64,000 nucleotides of DNA from Desulfovermiculus sp041686195 (lineage in GTDB: Bacteria > Desulfobacterota > Desulfovibrionia > Desulfovibrionales > Desulfothermaceae), in contig JAWLEI010000001.1 of the NCBI GenBank assembly GCA_041686195.1, forward strand, positions 151,759 to 215,758. The letters run 5' to 3'. Within the stretch, counting starts at the first letter, position 1. Every line of letters begins with the position of its first letter. The notes under the pieces are model-generated. The model worked only from the letters and a program-made list of their open reading frames with translations. It did not search any database and was not told the DNA's origin. Positions 54,701 through 61,888 of the stretch are shown here, one piece after another. Position numbers and translations under genes: made by a program.

Positions 54701-55047
54701 AAGCCGGAAATTTCCACCCAGACTTCATACTTTGGGCGCTGACCGAGGACAAGCAATACATCACCTTTATCGAGCCCCACGGTTTACTGCACGAAGGCCC
54801 TGCCAGCGAGAAGGTCCTGTTTCACAAAAGGATAAAAGATGTTGAGCAAAGATTGAATGACCCACACATAATCCTCAACAGCGTCATTCTGTCCTGGACG
54901 CCTTATTCCGAGCTGAAGTGGGGGCAGACCCAAAAACAGCTCGAGGATCTGCATGTGCTGTTTATGAACGATGACCGCAACAGCTACATCGACAAATTAT
55001 TGTACAGACTTGGTCTGGCTTTGCGCACTCAGAAACCTGCGCACTGA
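51748..55047 (+). CDS. res: Type III restriction enzyme helicase/nuclease subunit (Res)
   Basis: About 1099 residues. The superfamily 2 helicase motifs are Walker A ATGSGKT (177-183), LLVDEGHRGL (DEGH from 284) and QLFGRGVRLKG (motif VI near 618). At the C-terminus a nuclease-like segment HPDFILW ... YITFIEPHG (about 990-1010) shows a PD-(D/E)xK-type arrangement in which the expected Lys is His. Start 51748 is preferred (GGGGAG 10 nt upstream); 51718 and 51730 also fit. Its stop TGA shares the palindrome TGATCA with the convergent ferredoxin gene stop. Confidence 0.9.
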   Translation: MARRKSKAPKQHAFRNKLLLNQWLLSLFGIDPLIEHKVNARGLRPFHRLAEPLRDPRLEGLDTDNIHKFYHALIQSDFFNSERCSLRKEHVLHYEENIVRHTQTINAKRSRKVVWKYYQWLTLLFVEIYLDRFFGNRDSLLCDLNAYVERFNRHWPGFANVPPYTDDELNKLCLQNATGSGKTLLMHVNILQYRHYAMQHGKDKELSRAILLTPNDRLSEQHIAEFRESGIQSGSYLQSHGSLLGLALGLGKVDVLEITKLADQQGPHTIATRSLGDQNLLLVDEGHRGLSGKKAKEEENAWFKRRALLCEKGFTFEYSATFEQAVASAKNSDFENTYAKTVLFDYSYRWFYEDGFGKDYQILNLPESFEETRAVYLTACLLKFYQQMRIFEDKNKDLEQFNIEKPLWVFVGSTVSSGKLNKDEQIVATDVALIVQFLADFLAHPQRAVQRMQEVLTSNGRDTGLLDKDGNDIFDGAFTFLAQAMNRGETAQDMYRSILARLFNNTAGGRLVLDRIKGESGEVALRVGTSRTPFGLINVGNAKGLCDHIAEVSAQSGTNLEVENSDFIETMFTSVKDSTSPVNVLIGSKKFVEGWDCWRVSTMGLMHVGRSEGSQIIQLFGRGVRLKGYNWSLKRSGHTHAAHRPNFIEELETLNVFGIEADFMERFRDFLKEEGLPGNERRKITKIPLNVTYDFGKKLKILRPKRKTSDGKEYDFKKDGPVPEVGDIPEYLRQNKVVADWYPRIQAVQSRSATSATKKDTAQLKEEHLVLLDLDSLYFELEQFKRERNWHNLNISKDGISRLLKDASWYILYLPRARLSPTSFNDVLLLQQVTSELLTRYCEHYYNYCKRAYIEPRLELRDLTPDDENIPQEEFYLLIVDGNEAQVIQGIQQVKKDLEENKKDLLKIGDLHACIFQNHLFQPLFLIRRGGKITVLPVTLGESEYQFVTDLKTWCDKRKPDLEKNGMELFLLRNMSRGKGVGFFEAGNFHPDFILWALTEDKQYITFIEPHGLLHEGPASEKVLFHKRIKDVEQRLNDPHIILNSVILSWTPYSELKWGQTQKQLEDLHVLFMNDDRNSYIDKLLYRLGLALRTQKPAH

Positions 55048-55284
55048 TCAGGTTGTCTCCCGAATAGAAACCGCCCCCAGCGGGCAGGCCTCAATGCACT
55101 CCCAGCAGCCCATGCACATGTCCTGAAAAACCATGGGCGGCTCAAACGGCCCGTCGATCTGTTTCATCACCTTGTAGGTACAGGCCTTGGCCGCAGCGCA
55201 TATCCCATTCTCCGGATCACAATTTTCCGGGTTGCATGCTTCATAATCCACCATGGCAAAGGCCTTCTTGGCTTGCAGGTTCAT
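55048..55284 (-). CDS. Small 4Fe-4S ferredoxin-like protein
   Basis: A 78-residue protein. The C-terminal CMGCWECIEACP binds one 4Fe-4S cluster; an N-terminal half with CNPENCDPENGICAAAKAC could bind a second, with unusual spacing. It is a probable electron carrier. It ends directly against the res stop codon, and no terminator separates them. Confidence 0.75.
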   Translation of the reverse strand: MNLQAKKAFAMVDYEACNPENCDPENGICAAAKACTYKVMKQIDGPFEPPMVFQDMCMGCWECIEACPLGAVSIRETT

Positions 55285-55327
55285 ACTTTGCTCTTCTCCT
55301 TAATAATTTTGATCGAGTCAAATATTA

Positions 55328-55849
55328 TTACCAATGCTGAGGGCTGCTCAGTGAACGAGCGCATACCAACCGGCCGCTTACCGCCTTCAGCTGGATACCC
55401 TGCAATGCCATGGCCATCCATGCTTCCGGATATTGGAGCTCATAAGGCGCGCGAACCCGATGATCGGAGCTGAACCCGAATCGGGCGTAGTAGCCGGGAT
55501 CGCCCAGTACGAATACCAATTCGGCGCCACGCTCTCGCAGTACTCTCAAACCGTTCTCGATAAGTTCCCGCCCGATACCCATGCGCTGAAGGCGCGTTTT
55601 TACTGCCAGCGGCGCAAGTATAAAGGCTGATACGTCCTTTGCGCCTTTGATGTATACACTGCTGAAGATGATGCTGCCGACCACTTCACTGTCCTCCTCG
55701 GCAACCAAGGCCAGCAATGGCTGAGCCGACTCATCGTGAATCAAGGCCAAGGCCAGGTCCGAGACTGTTGCGCCCTCGTCGCCGAATGCATCGACATGGA
55801 CTTTCGTGATCGATTCCAGATCGGAAGCGTCTGCTGTTCGTATCTGCAC
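55328..55849 (-). CDS. GNAT-family N-acetyltransferase
   Basis: A 173-residue acetyltransferase with the acetyl-CoA motif RLQRMGIGRELIENGLRVLRERG and a C-terminal GDPGYYARFGFS block typical of GCN5-related enzymes acting on small molecules or proteins. The substrate is unknown. It lies between a ferredoxin and the cytosolic CbiK gene. Confidence 0.85.
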   Translation of the reverse strand: MQIRTADASDLESITKVHVDAFGDEGATVSDLALALIHDESAQPLLALVAEEDSEVVGSIIFSSVYIKGAKDVSAFILAPLAVKTRLQRMGIGRELIENGLRVLRERGAELVFVLGDPGYYARFGFSSDHRVRAPYELQYPEAWMAMALQGIQLKAVSGRLVCARSLSSPQHW

Positions 55850-55919
55850 ACAGACTCCAAGATATCAAGCGTCCTGCTCAAGGCGAGCAATATTTACCGG
55901 CCCCAGAAAGGACTCTCGC

Positions 55920-56699
55920 CTACTCCACCCGGTCCGGGATCACGTCCAGTGCCTCGCGGATGTGGCGGCAGAAAATGTCTCCGATCCCCGGCAGTTCCCC
56001 CATGCCCCGGGACTCCAGCCGGACCTCGACGCCTGAGGCCTCAAACAGGGACTTCCAGGAGTCCTCTTCCACAGCGCACAGATCCTCCTGAAAATGAATC
56101 CCGGCCACGAGCATAAAAGGCACCAGGCAGACCTTGGCAAATCCGGAAGTGAGCACTTCGCTGACCACTTCTTCGGCCTCGGGACAGCCCTCCACAGCTC
56201 CCACAAAGACCCGGCCGTGCAGGTGCTTGCGGGCCATGCCCTCCAGGGCCGGGTAGACGGCCCAGATGGCGTGATCCGTTCCGTGCCCCACCAGGACCAG
56301 GGCCTCATCCTCTGCTGCGTGCACTTCTGCCAGCAGGGCAGTGAGGGCTGCCAGGTAGTCATCAGGCGAATCGAGCAAAGGCAGGCCGATGGATGTCCGC
56401 ATATCGCAGGCCTTGACCTCATCCACCAAGCGGTCGAACTCATGCCCGCAGACCAGATGCAGAGACTGGACCACGGCCCACTCATGCCCGGCTTGAGCAA
56501 GCTCATGCAGGACCTGATGCGGATGCTTATACTTATGCCCTTGCTTGTTTTGTATCCGGTCCCGGACCATGCGGGAGGTAAAAGTCCAGTGCACCGGATG
56601 ATTCGGAAAGCTCTCTTTTACCTTGGCATCCAATAGATCATAGGTCCGCCTGGCCCGGGTCGTGGTCCCGAAAGCAGCCATGACGATAGGGATATTCAT
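55920..56699 (-). CDS. cbiK: Sirohydrochlorin cobaltochelatase, cytosolic CbiK
   Basis: A 259-residue CbiK without signal peptide: MNIPIVMAAFGTTTRARRTYD at the start, VLVGHGTDHAIW (His139), VGAVEGCPE (Glu170) and PFMLVAGIHFQEDL (His202), equivalents of the metal-binding His-Glu-His triad of Desulfovibrio CbiK. It inserts cobalt (or iron) into sirohydrochlorin for cobalamin or siroheme synthesis. The start at 56699 is preferred. A separate periplasmic paralogue lies 3 kb away. Confidence 0.92.
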   Translation of the reverse strand: MNIPIVMAAFGTTTRARRTYDLLDAKVKESFPNHPVHWTFTSRMVRDRIQNKQGHKYKHPHQVLHELAQAGHEWAVVQSLHLVCGHEFDRLVDEVKACDMRTSIGLPLLDSPDDYLAALTALLAEVHAAEDEALVLVGHGTDHAIWAVYPALEGMARKHLHGRVFVGAVEGCPEAEEVVSEVLTSGFAKVCLVPFMLVAGIHFQEDLCAVEEDSWKSLFEASGVEVRLESRGMGELPGIGDIFCRHIREALDVIPDRVE

Positions 56700-56825
56700 C
56701 TTTTCTCCCATGCTGATGATTGGTCATGCAGGCAAATCCTATAGCACTGAGCTCGATGAGGCTCAAGACTTCGGCTTTTGGATTTTATTCCAATGTTCTC
56801 CCGCCCGAAATTGCCCATGAATTCA

Positions 56826-57123
56826 TGGAATCTGCTCCGGCAGGTATTATTACCCCTGCCCTCATGAATTGGACACCATGGGGTCGCAGAAATAAAACCA
56901 TCTGCATTGAAGGACCTTGCAAAGNNNNNNNNNNNNNNNNNNNNNNNNNNNNNNNNNNNNNNNNNNNNNNNNNNNNNNNNNNNNNNNNNNNNNNNNNNNN
57001 NNNNNNNNNNNNNNNNNNNNNNNNTGGAATCTGCTCCGGCAGGTATTATTACCCCTGCCCTCATGAATTGGACACCATGGGGTCGCAGAAATAAAACCAT
57101 CTGCATTGAAGGACCTTGCAAAG
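56826..57123. other. Assembly gap (100 N) flanked by a 99-nt identical repeat
   Basis: The 99 nt before the N block (56826-56924) are identical to the 99 nt after it (57025-57123). The N run has the standard length of 100. The simplest reading is two contig ends that overlap by one assembler k-mer and were scaffolded instead of merged. No gene is supported within or across it. Confidence 0.85.
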
Positions 57124-57194
57124 AGCATGGCCTTATAGGCCGTCAGAATCCTTCTTCAATGAACAGAGACAACTTCTGCTCTACGCTTTCAAGC

Positions 57195-59153
57195 TTAGAA
57201 TGAGTACTCCATGCCCAAAACGAAGCTTCGGCCGGGCATGGGATAGCCCTTGACGTAGGCATAGTCCTTATCAAAAAGATTGCGGACTTCACCGCGCAAA
57301 CTCAGATCACCATAGGAACTAAAATCTAGAATCCGCTTCTGGATGCTCAGATCGGCAACAGTGAATCCACCCTTTTCCATTCGGGACTGCTCAAAGGTAT
57401 TCGGATCGTAATAGTCAATGTCCTGTTCCCCGACATAGGAAAAATTGAAGCGGGCCGAAAGCCCGTCCTGATCAGACACAGAAAGGCCATAGGACATATT
57501 CACATCAGAAACAAACAACAGCTCCTTGTCTGTCTCCTCGTCCTCGAACTCGGTCAGATAGGTAAAATTCACAAACGGCCTGATCTCCCAGGGACAATCA
57601 AAAAGCGTCCCCACATCATAGGACACCTCTCCTTCAAAGCCCGAGACTGTGGCTTCCCCTATATTTTCCCAGGTCTGAGTTCCGTCCGAGGTGTATACCA
57701 CCTCAATCTTGTCTTCAAAATCCGTATAAAAATAGGTGAGATAAGCTTCCAAGGCTCCAGGATACCAGTCAAAGCCCAGTTCATAGGTTTCGCTTGTTTC
57801 CGGATCCAGATTGGGGTTGCCCTGATATGGTGTACCCCAGGAACTGACAAAATTGCCAGCCAGTTCCTCGGCAGTCGGCATTTTGAAACCCTGCCCATAA
57901 TTGGTCCTCAGTTTCAGGTCATCAGCCAGGAAATAGGCTATGCCCACCCGCGGACTGATATGTTCATCATCCTCGCTTCCGCCTTGTCCCTCTTTGATCT
58001 CCACCTCGAACTCATCGTAGCGCAGACCACTAGTGAAGATCAGGCGGTCATCAAGATAGGAGGCCTTAGCCAAAAGGAAATATGAGGGGTTGTCATACTC
58101 GGATTTTTTGGGATCCAGGTCAGAGTCTATCTCGTAGTTAACCCAATCAAATCCTGCAGTCAGACGGTACTGCCCCGGACTCCAGCTTACCTGAGCCTGT
58201 GTCCCCTTTTGATCCGTCTCCCGCTCGTAAGGATATGTTGGATCCGTGTAGTCATATTCGTCTTTTCCCACATAATATCGTGCCTTCCAGGACCACAGAC
58301 CGTTTTGCGTTGCCCCGTCATACACAAAGTCAACGGATTCATTGTTCATATCTATGTATGTATTAGGATCAATGTCTTCTATCATGTTCGGAGCCCCAAC
58401 CTCATCGGCATCAAACCCGGAATAGATGACCGCGACCCGATTCTGGGGCCAAAGCTCATAGCCCATATTCAAGCTGATCCTGTCTTTTTGATCATACCCG
58501 GTGTTCTCGTACTTTTCCCCATCCCCGGTATCGTAATCGTCCCTGCTGCTCCGACTCACAGTTCCGGAGAAATCGAATCCATCAATTGCCCCGGACATCC
58601 CAGCCGCAGCATTTTCATACCCAAAGCTGCCCAGCCGGCCCTGGACAAAACCTGAAGGCTTGCCCTGGCCTTTTTTGGTGATCACGTTGATCACCCCGCC
58701 GATGGCCGCTGAACCGTACTGCACCGAGGCCGGGCCGCGGATGATTTCTACCCGCTGGACATTCTCGGTCGCGATCTGGGCCGTATTTCCGGTCCCGGCC
58801 CTGCGGCCGTTGAGCAGGATGAGCACCTTTCCCTGCAGGTCATTGCCGTGACTTTCAGTCCGGAAGCCGCGCAATCCTATGGTGGTCAAGCTCCCTGGCT
58901 GCTCGCGGACCGCACCTATGTTCTTTTCCGCCAGCAGCTCTCCCAGATCCCGGGCTGGGGATTGCTTGATCTCCTCTTCATCCACCACAGTAATGTTCGA
59001 CGTCACTTCCCGCTTGGCCTCTGGAAGGCGGCCGGCAGTAACCACCATCTCCTCCATGGACAAAGTCTCATTGTCCTCAGCCGCCCCTACTGGAACAGCT
59101 GCCAGGAGAAAAAAAACGACAGCACAAAAGAATACGCACCATTTATAAGCCAT
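57195..59153 (-). CDS. TonB-dependent outer-membrane receptor
   Basis: A 652-residue receptor with signal peptide (MAYKWCVFFCAVVFFLLAAVPVGA), TonB-box-like MEEMVVTAGR, plug domain (GLRGFRTESHGNDLQGKVLILLNGRRAG, VQRVEIIRGPASVQYGSAAIGGVINVIT) and a beta-barrel ending in SFVLGMEYSF with terminal Phe. It takes up a chelate, likely cobalamin, a cobalt complex or a tetrapyrrole, because it follows periplasmic CbiK and a cobalamin riboswitch controls both. GGAGGGAGGG precedes the ATG at 59153. Confidence 0.92.
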   Translation of the reverse strand: MAYKWCVFFCAVVFFLLAAVPVGAAEDNETLSMEEMVVTAGRLPEAKREVTSNITVVDEEEIKQSPARDLGELLAEKNIGAVREQPGSLTTIGLRGFRTESHGNDLQGKVLILLNGRRAGTGNTAQIATENVQRVEIIRGPASVQYGSAAIGGVINVITKKGQGKPSGFVQGRLGSFGYENAAAGMSGAIDGFDFSGTVSRSSRDDYDTGDGEKYENTGYDQKDRISLNMGYELWPQNRVAVIYSGFDADEVGAPNMIEDIDPNTYIDMNNESVDFVYDGATQNGLWSWKARYYVGKDEYDYTDPTYPYERETDQKGTQAQVSWSPGQYRLTAGFDWVNYEIDSDLDPKKSEYDNPSYFLLAKASYLDDRLIFTSGLRYDEFEVEIKEGQGGSEDDEHISPRVGIAYFLADDLKLRTNYGQGFKMPTAEELAGNFVSSWGTPYQGNPNLDPETSETYELGFDWYPGALEAYLTYFYTDFEDKIEVVYTSDGTQTWENIGEATVSGFEGEVSYDVGTLFDCPWEIRPFVNFTYLTEFEDEETDKELLFVSDVNMSYGLSVSDQDGLSARFNFSYVGEQDIDYYDPNTFEQSRMEKGGFTVADLSIQKRILDFSSYGDLSLRGEVRNLFDKDYAYVKGYPMPGRSFVLGMEYSF

Positions 59154-59183
59154 CCCTCCCTCCAATATTTTCACGTGAAACAT

Positions 59184-60113
59184 TTACTTGTAATGAGACA
59201 TCACTTCCTCAAGATGTTTCAGCCAGATGCCTGCGAGATTGTCGTACTCCGCGGTCCCTTTGAGAACCGCTTCACACTCAATGCCTGACTCCTCCAGAAC
59301 AGACTTCCAGGAATCCGGGCTGTCTCCGGCCATATCGTTTCGCACATGGTCCCCGGCCACGGACATAAAGGGCAAGAGATAGGCCTTCTCAATTCCCTTT
59401 TCTTTCAGCTCAGGAAGGATTGTATCCAGGGACAACGATCCCCCGATCGTGCCCATATAGGCATTGGAATCTTTCTGCTGCAGCTCATAGGCCATGGCCT
59501 GATAAAAGGCGTTGCTGGGATGATAGGTGCCGTGGCCCATGAAGATGACCGCCTCATCCTGGCTTCGTTCTTCAGGGATATTGTCCAGCAAAGCCCGGCC
59601 CACATGCTCAAGACTGTGAGGTGTCGACAAAAGCGGATATCCGAGCATAATCCGTTCAAACCTGCCCATGGACTCAAACCCATTGACCACAGACTGCAGA
59701 TCATGGAATTCCGCCCCAGGTATGGTGTGCAGGGACTGGACCGCCACGTGGGTAAATCCCGCATCCTGCATATCGGCCAGGGCCTGGGCCGGAGAATCAA
59801 GTTCTTTCCCTCCCTTGGCCAGCTTTTTGCGTATCATTTTGGAGGTATAGGCCCAGCGGACAGGAATATCCTGAAAAGCTTTTGTGACCTGCTTCTCAAT
59901 GTTCTCAAATGCGGCTTGGGCCTGCGGATAGCTGGAACCAAAGGCCACCAGCAGGATGCCTGCCTTGTCTTCTTTGTGCTCATGGTGTCCGTGTCCGTGG
60001 CTGTGCCCATGCCCATCACCGTGTCCGTGGGCCAGCACAGGACTGTTAAGCATGAGCAGGCCCAGAAAACAAGCCAGTGTCAATGTAGTCAATACAACGT
60101 TTCCTTTGCGCAT
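59184..60113 (-). CDS. cbiK: Periplasmic CbiK-type chelatase with His-rich N-terminus
   Basis: A 309-residue CbiK paralogue with signal peptide (MRKGNVVLTTLTLACFLGLL ... VLA) and a His-rich stretch (HGHGDGHGHSHGHGHHEH, about 29-46), suited to cobalt or nickel binding. It resembles the periplasmic CbiK-P of Desulfovibrio. His194 (MGHGTYHPS) and His256 (SVAGDHVRND) match the metal-binding residues, but the Glu of the triad is Gly224 (TIGGSLSL). It lies 30 nt upstream of the TonB receptor start, both behind a cobalamin riboswitch. Chelation, metal storage or delivery are possible roles. Confidence 0.9.
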   Translation of the reverse strand: MRKGNVVLTTLTLACFLGLLMLNSPVLAHGHGDGHGHSHGHGHHEHKEDKAGILLVAFGSSYPQAQAAFENIEKQVTKAFQDIPVRWAYTSKMIRKKLAKGGKELDSPAQALADMQDAGFTHVAVQSLHTIPGAEFHDLQSVVNGFESMGRFERIMLGYPLLSTPHSLEHVGRALLDNIPEERSQDEAVIFMGHGTYHPSNAFYQAMAYELQQKDSNAYMGTIGGSLSLDTILPELKEKGIEKAYLLPFMSVAGDHVRNDMAGDSPDSWKSVLEESGIECEAVLKGTAEYDNLAGIWLKHLEEVMSHYK

Positions 60114-60221
60114 ACGTTCCTCCTGTTATGGCTATTTTTTTTATTTGGAAGAAGTTGGCAGGAGCAGGTCCCCTCAGAAACGAGACCTGCTCATGGTTAA
60201 AGGGTTTGGAGCGGATATGGA

Positions 60222-60267
60222 ATATAAAAAAAATCCCCGGATCGAACGCTCGTTCGATCCGGGGATT
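60222..60267 (-). terminator. Riboswitch-linked terminator
   Basis: AATCCCCGGATCGAACG pairs with its 17-nt complement over a 2-nt loop and is followed on the minus strand by eight or so T. It lies between the cobalamin riboswitch and the periplasmic cbiK, so it is the likely expression platform. Confidence 0.85.
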
Positions 60268-60324
60268 TCCCTTTTTTATCCTCAGATGCGACTTCGGTAC
60301 CAGCTCCATACCACGGAAGCCGAT

Positions 60325-60605
60325 ATCCTCACATTCACCTGGGCAGGTCTTCTGACTCCCGGATCATCCTACTTATCCGGCACTCACTTCATATATGGTA
60401 TGTTGCTGATTGGCCCATTTGTATCCTTATTGGATAACCTGGCTATAAGCAGCAAATAGAAATGAAGTGAGTGCCGGACTTGCCGCGCCTTCCCCTCAAC
60501 AAATCATTCTGAGAGTGGCATTGTGCGGCTTTCGTCCCCGGTCACAGCGGCGGGCCCGTCCCTGACTTACACAGGGTTCCCTCTTTCAGTCTTCCTGCAA
60601 CTGCC
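60325..60605 (-). promoter_or_regulatory. Cobalamin riboswitch
   Basis: On the minus strand the conserved elements are present in order: GAGGGAACCCTGTG, GTCAGGGACGGGCCCGCCGC, GAcGAAAGCC, the B12-box-like GCCACT, GGGGAAGGC and GGGAGTCAGAAGACCTGCC. A strong terminator follows, so high cobalamin would stop transcription of periplasmic cbiK and the TonB receptor. A TTGACA (60669-60674) upstream may be the -35 box. A hairpin repeat interrupts the arm between GGGGAAGGC and the AGACCTGCC motif. Confidence 0.88.
60376..60478. repeat. Inverted-repeat hairpin element within the riboswitch
   Basis: Arms TCCGGCACTCACTTC (60376-60390) and GAAGTGAGTGCCGGA (60464-60478) enclose 73 nt that form a further imperfect hairpin. 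The 13-nt arm core is shared with the element at 2371-2441. It extends the peripheral arm of the cobalamin riboswitch. Confidence 0.6.
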
Positions 60606-60800
60606 TTAAGCCTGCAACAGAAAGACACCCAAGCGTTTTTAAGAAAACTAGGCCTAAGATCTTCTCCCTGTCAACCCCAGGATTTTTTCTGGTCGAGTGG
60701 AAGAATACTTATCATTGATTTCGAAACACATTGCAGATAGGCCCATGTCAGCATGATGACTTGACCTTAACCCGCCAAGATCTCTGACAAGGGAGTTTTC

Positions 60801-60906
60801 GTGCAGCTGACCGTTCTGGTAGACAACAACACCATCTCAAACAGTCAATTATTGGGTAACCGGCGCATTGGATTAAGCCTTTCGAATCTCAGAAGTCAAG
60901 TCATTT
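60801..60906 (+). pseudogene. N-terminal remnant of an MBL-fold hydrolase
   Basis: A GTG behind GGGAG opens a frame VQLTVLVDNNTISNSQLLG, which matches the start of MBL-fold proteins related to ribofuranosylaminobenzene 5'-phosphate synthase (usually M-K-x-T-V-L-V-D-N-N-T). The similarity stops after about 35 residues, and a terminator follows. The rest of the gene is absent. Confidence 0.5.
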
Positions 60907-60923
60907 TGGGACCTGACGAATGC

Positions 60924-60946
60924 CCCGCCTTGGCGGGTTTTTTTTA
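60924..60946 (+). terminator. Rho-independent terminator
   Basis: CCCGCC-TT-GGCGGG followed by nine T. It ends transcription from the relic of the MBL gene. Confidence 0.8.
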
Positions 60947-60971
60947 TCTCGGATTCCCAGCCGGGAGATGA

Positions 60972-61205
60972 TCATTTGCTGCTCTTGGTCCCGGAGTAGG
61001 TAAAGGCATTTCTATCCATGCTGAAATAGCGGCCCTTGTCCCGGCCGATGACCCGTCCGCAGGAACATTGCAGCTTTCCCTCCCTGACATGAACCTCATA
61101 CCTCCTGCCGATCCGTCCTTTATGGCAGCGCAGGACCTGTCCGGGACCGATCTTGTAATACTTAAACAGCTTTTGCTTGCAGCCCGCACATTTGATGGTC
61201 AGCAT
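60972..61205 (-). CDS. Small zinc ribbon-like protein
   Basis: A 77-residue basic protein. Four cysteine positions in CAGC and CSC, with Cys/His in LRCHKG, suggest a zinc ribbon. Function is unknown. It sits between two terminators as an isolated gene; the ribosome-binding site is weak. Confidence 0.6.
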   Translation of the reverse strand: MLTIKCAGCKQKLFKYYKIGPGQVLRCHKGRIGRRYEVHVREGKLQCSCGRVIGRDKGRYFSMDRNAFTYSGTKSSK

Positions 61206-61348
61206 ACAAAGGATTGCCTGTCTTTACCAGAGAATCCCCTACACATGTGCCAGATTCACACATAACAATGTGCAAAAGCACAGGCAAAACATACTGATAT
61301 TTCAGAATTTATTCAATCGACCAGCCGCCAATGGACTCATTTTTCTGA

Positions 61349-61364
61349 TGGCATACTGCTTGCT
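61349..61364 (+). promoter_or_regulatory. Predicted sigma-54 promoter
   Basis: TGGCAT-ACTGC-TTGCT matches the -24/-12 consensus TGGCAC-N5-TTGCW with one mismatch and exact GG-GC spacing. The transcript would start near 61375, about 45 nt before the start of the secreted low-complexity protein gene. Confidence 0.55.
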
Positions 61365-61418
61365 CGTTTTGAAACGGAGGCAATAAAAACCCAAAACAAA
61401 CAAGTAGGAGGTGTATGT

Positions 61419-61769
61419 ATGCAGATGATCAGATTATTGTCTGAAAAAAGTCGTGTGTACACGGTTGTTTTTATGCTGGCCTTGTCTCTGGTCCTGGCCG
61501 GCGGTCATGCCATTGGTGCAGACAGCGGCTCTGAGTCCCAGTCAGGGGAGCAAGAGCAGTATGAAAGCCAAAGCCAGGGAGAGGCTTATGGCTCCGGGGA
61601 ACAGGAGAGTGATCCCTATGGAGAGCAGGAAAACGATCCCTATGGCGGTTCGTCTGAGGGACAGGATTCCTATGGTTCCGGGGAAGGATCTGAAGGTCAG
61701 GGCTCTGGCTATGGAAGCGGAGAATCTGATCAAAACTCAGAGCAGGAAAGCAGCGAACAGGACTGGTAA
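61419..61769 (+). CDS. Secreted acidic low-complexity protein
   Basis: A 116-residue protein with a signal peptide (about residues 1-34, ending GGHAIGA) and a mature part made almost only of Gly, Ser, Glu, Gln, Asp and Tyr, with repeats of DPYG and GSGE. It is strongly acidic and disordered; it has no recognised domain. AGGAGG is 7 nt before the ATG and a sigma-54-type promoter and terminator bracket the gene. Possible roles include cell-surface or salt-adapted matrix; this is speculation. Confidence 0.65.
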   Translation: MQMIRLLSEKSRVYTVVFMLALSLVLAGGHAIGADSGSESQSGEQEQYESQSQGEAYGSGEQESDPYGEQENDPYGGSSEGQDSYGSGEGSEGQGSGYGSGESDQNSEQESSEQDW

Positions 61770-61834
61770 CCCCTGTGCATAGGTTGTAAAGGGCCAAAAG
61801 AGCACCCTCACATAAGCGGACTCCTCTCCTGACA

Positions 61835-61875
61835 GCCTGCCCCGGCAGATATTCCTGCCGGGGCAGGCTTTTTTT
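61835..61875 (+). terminator. Rho-independent terminator
   Basis: GCCTGCCCCGGCAG pairs with CTGCCGGGGCAGGC over ATATTC and is followed by seven T. It terminates the low-complexity protein gene and reaches the convergent glycosyltransferase end. Confidence 0.9.
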
Positions 61876-61888
61876 ATTGCTCCTATCA

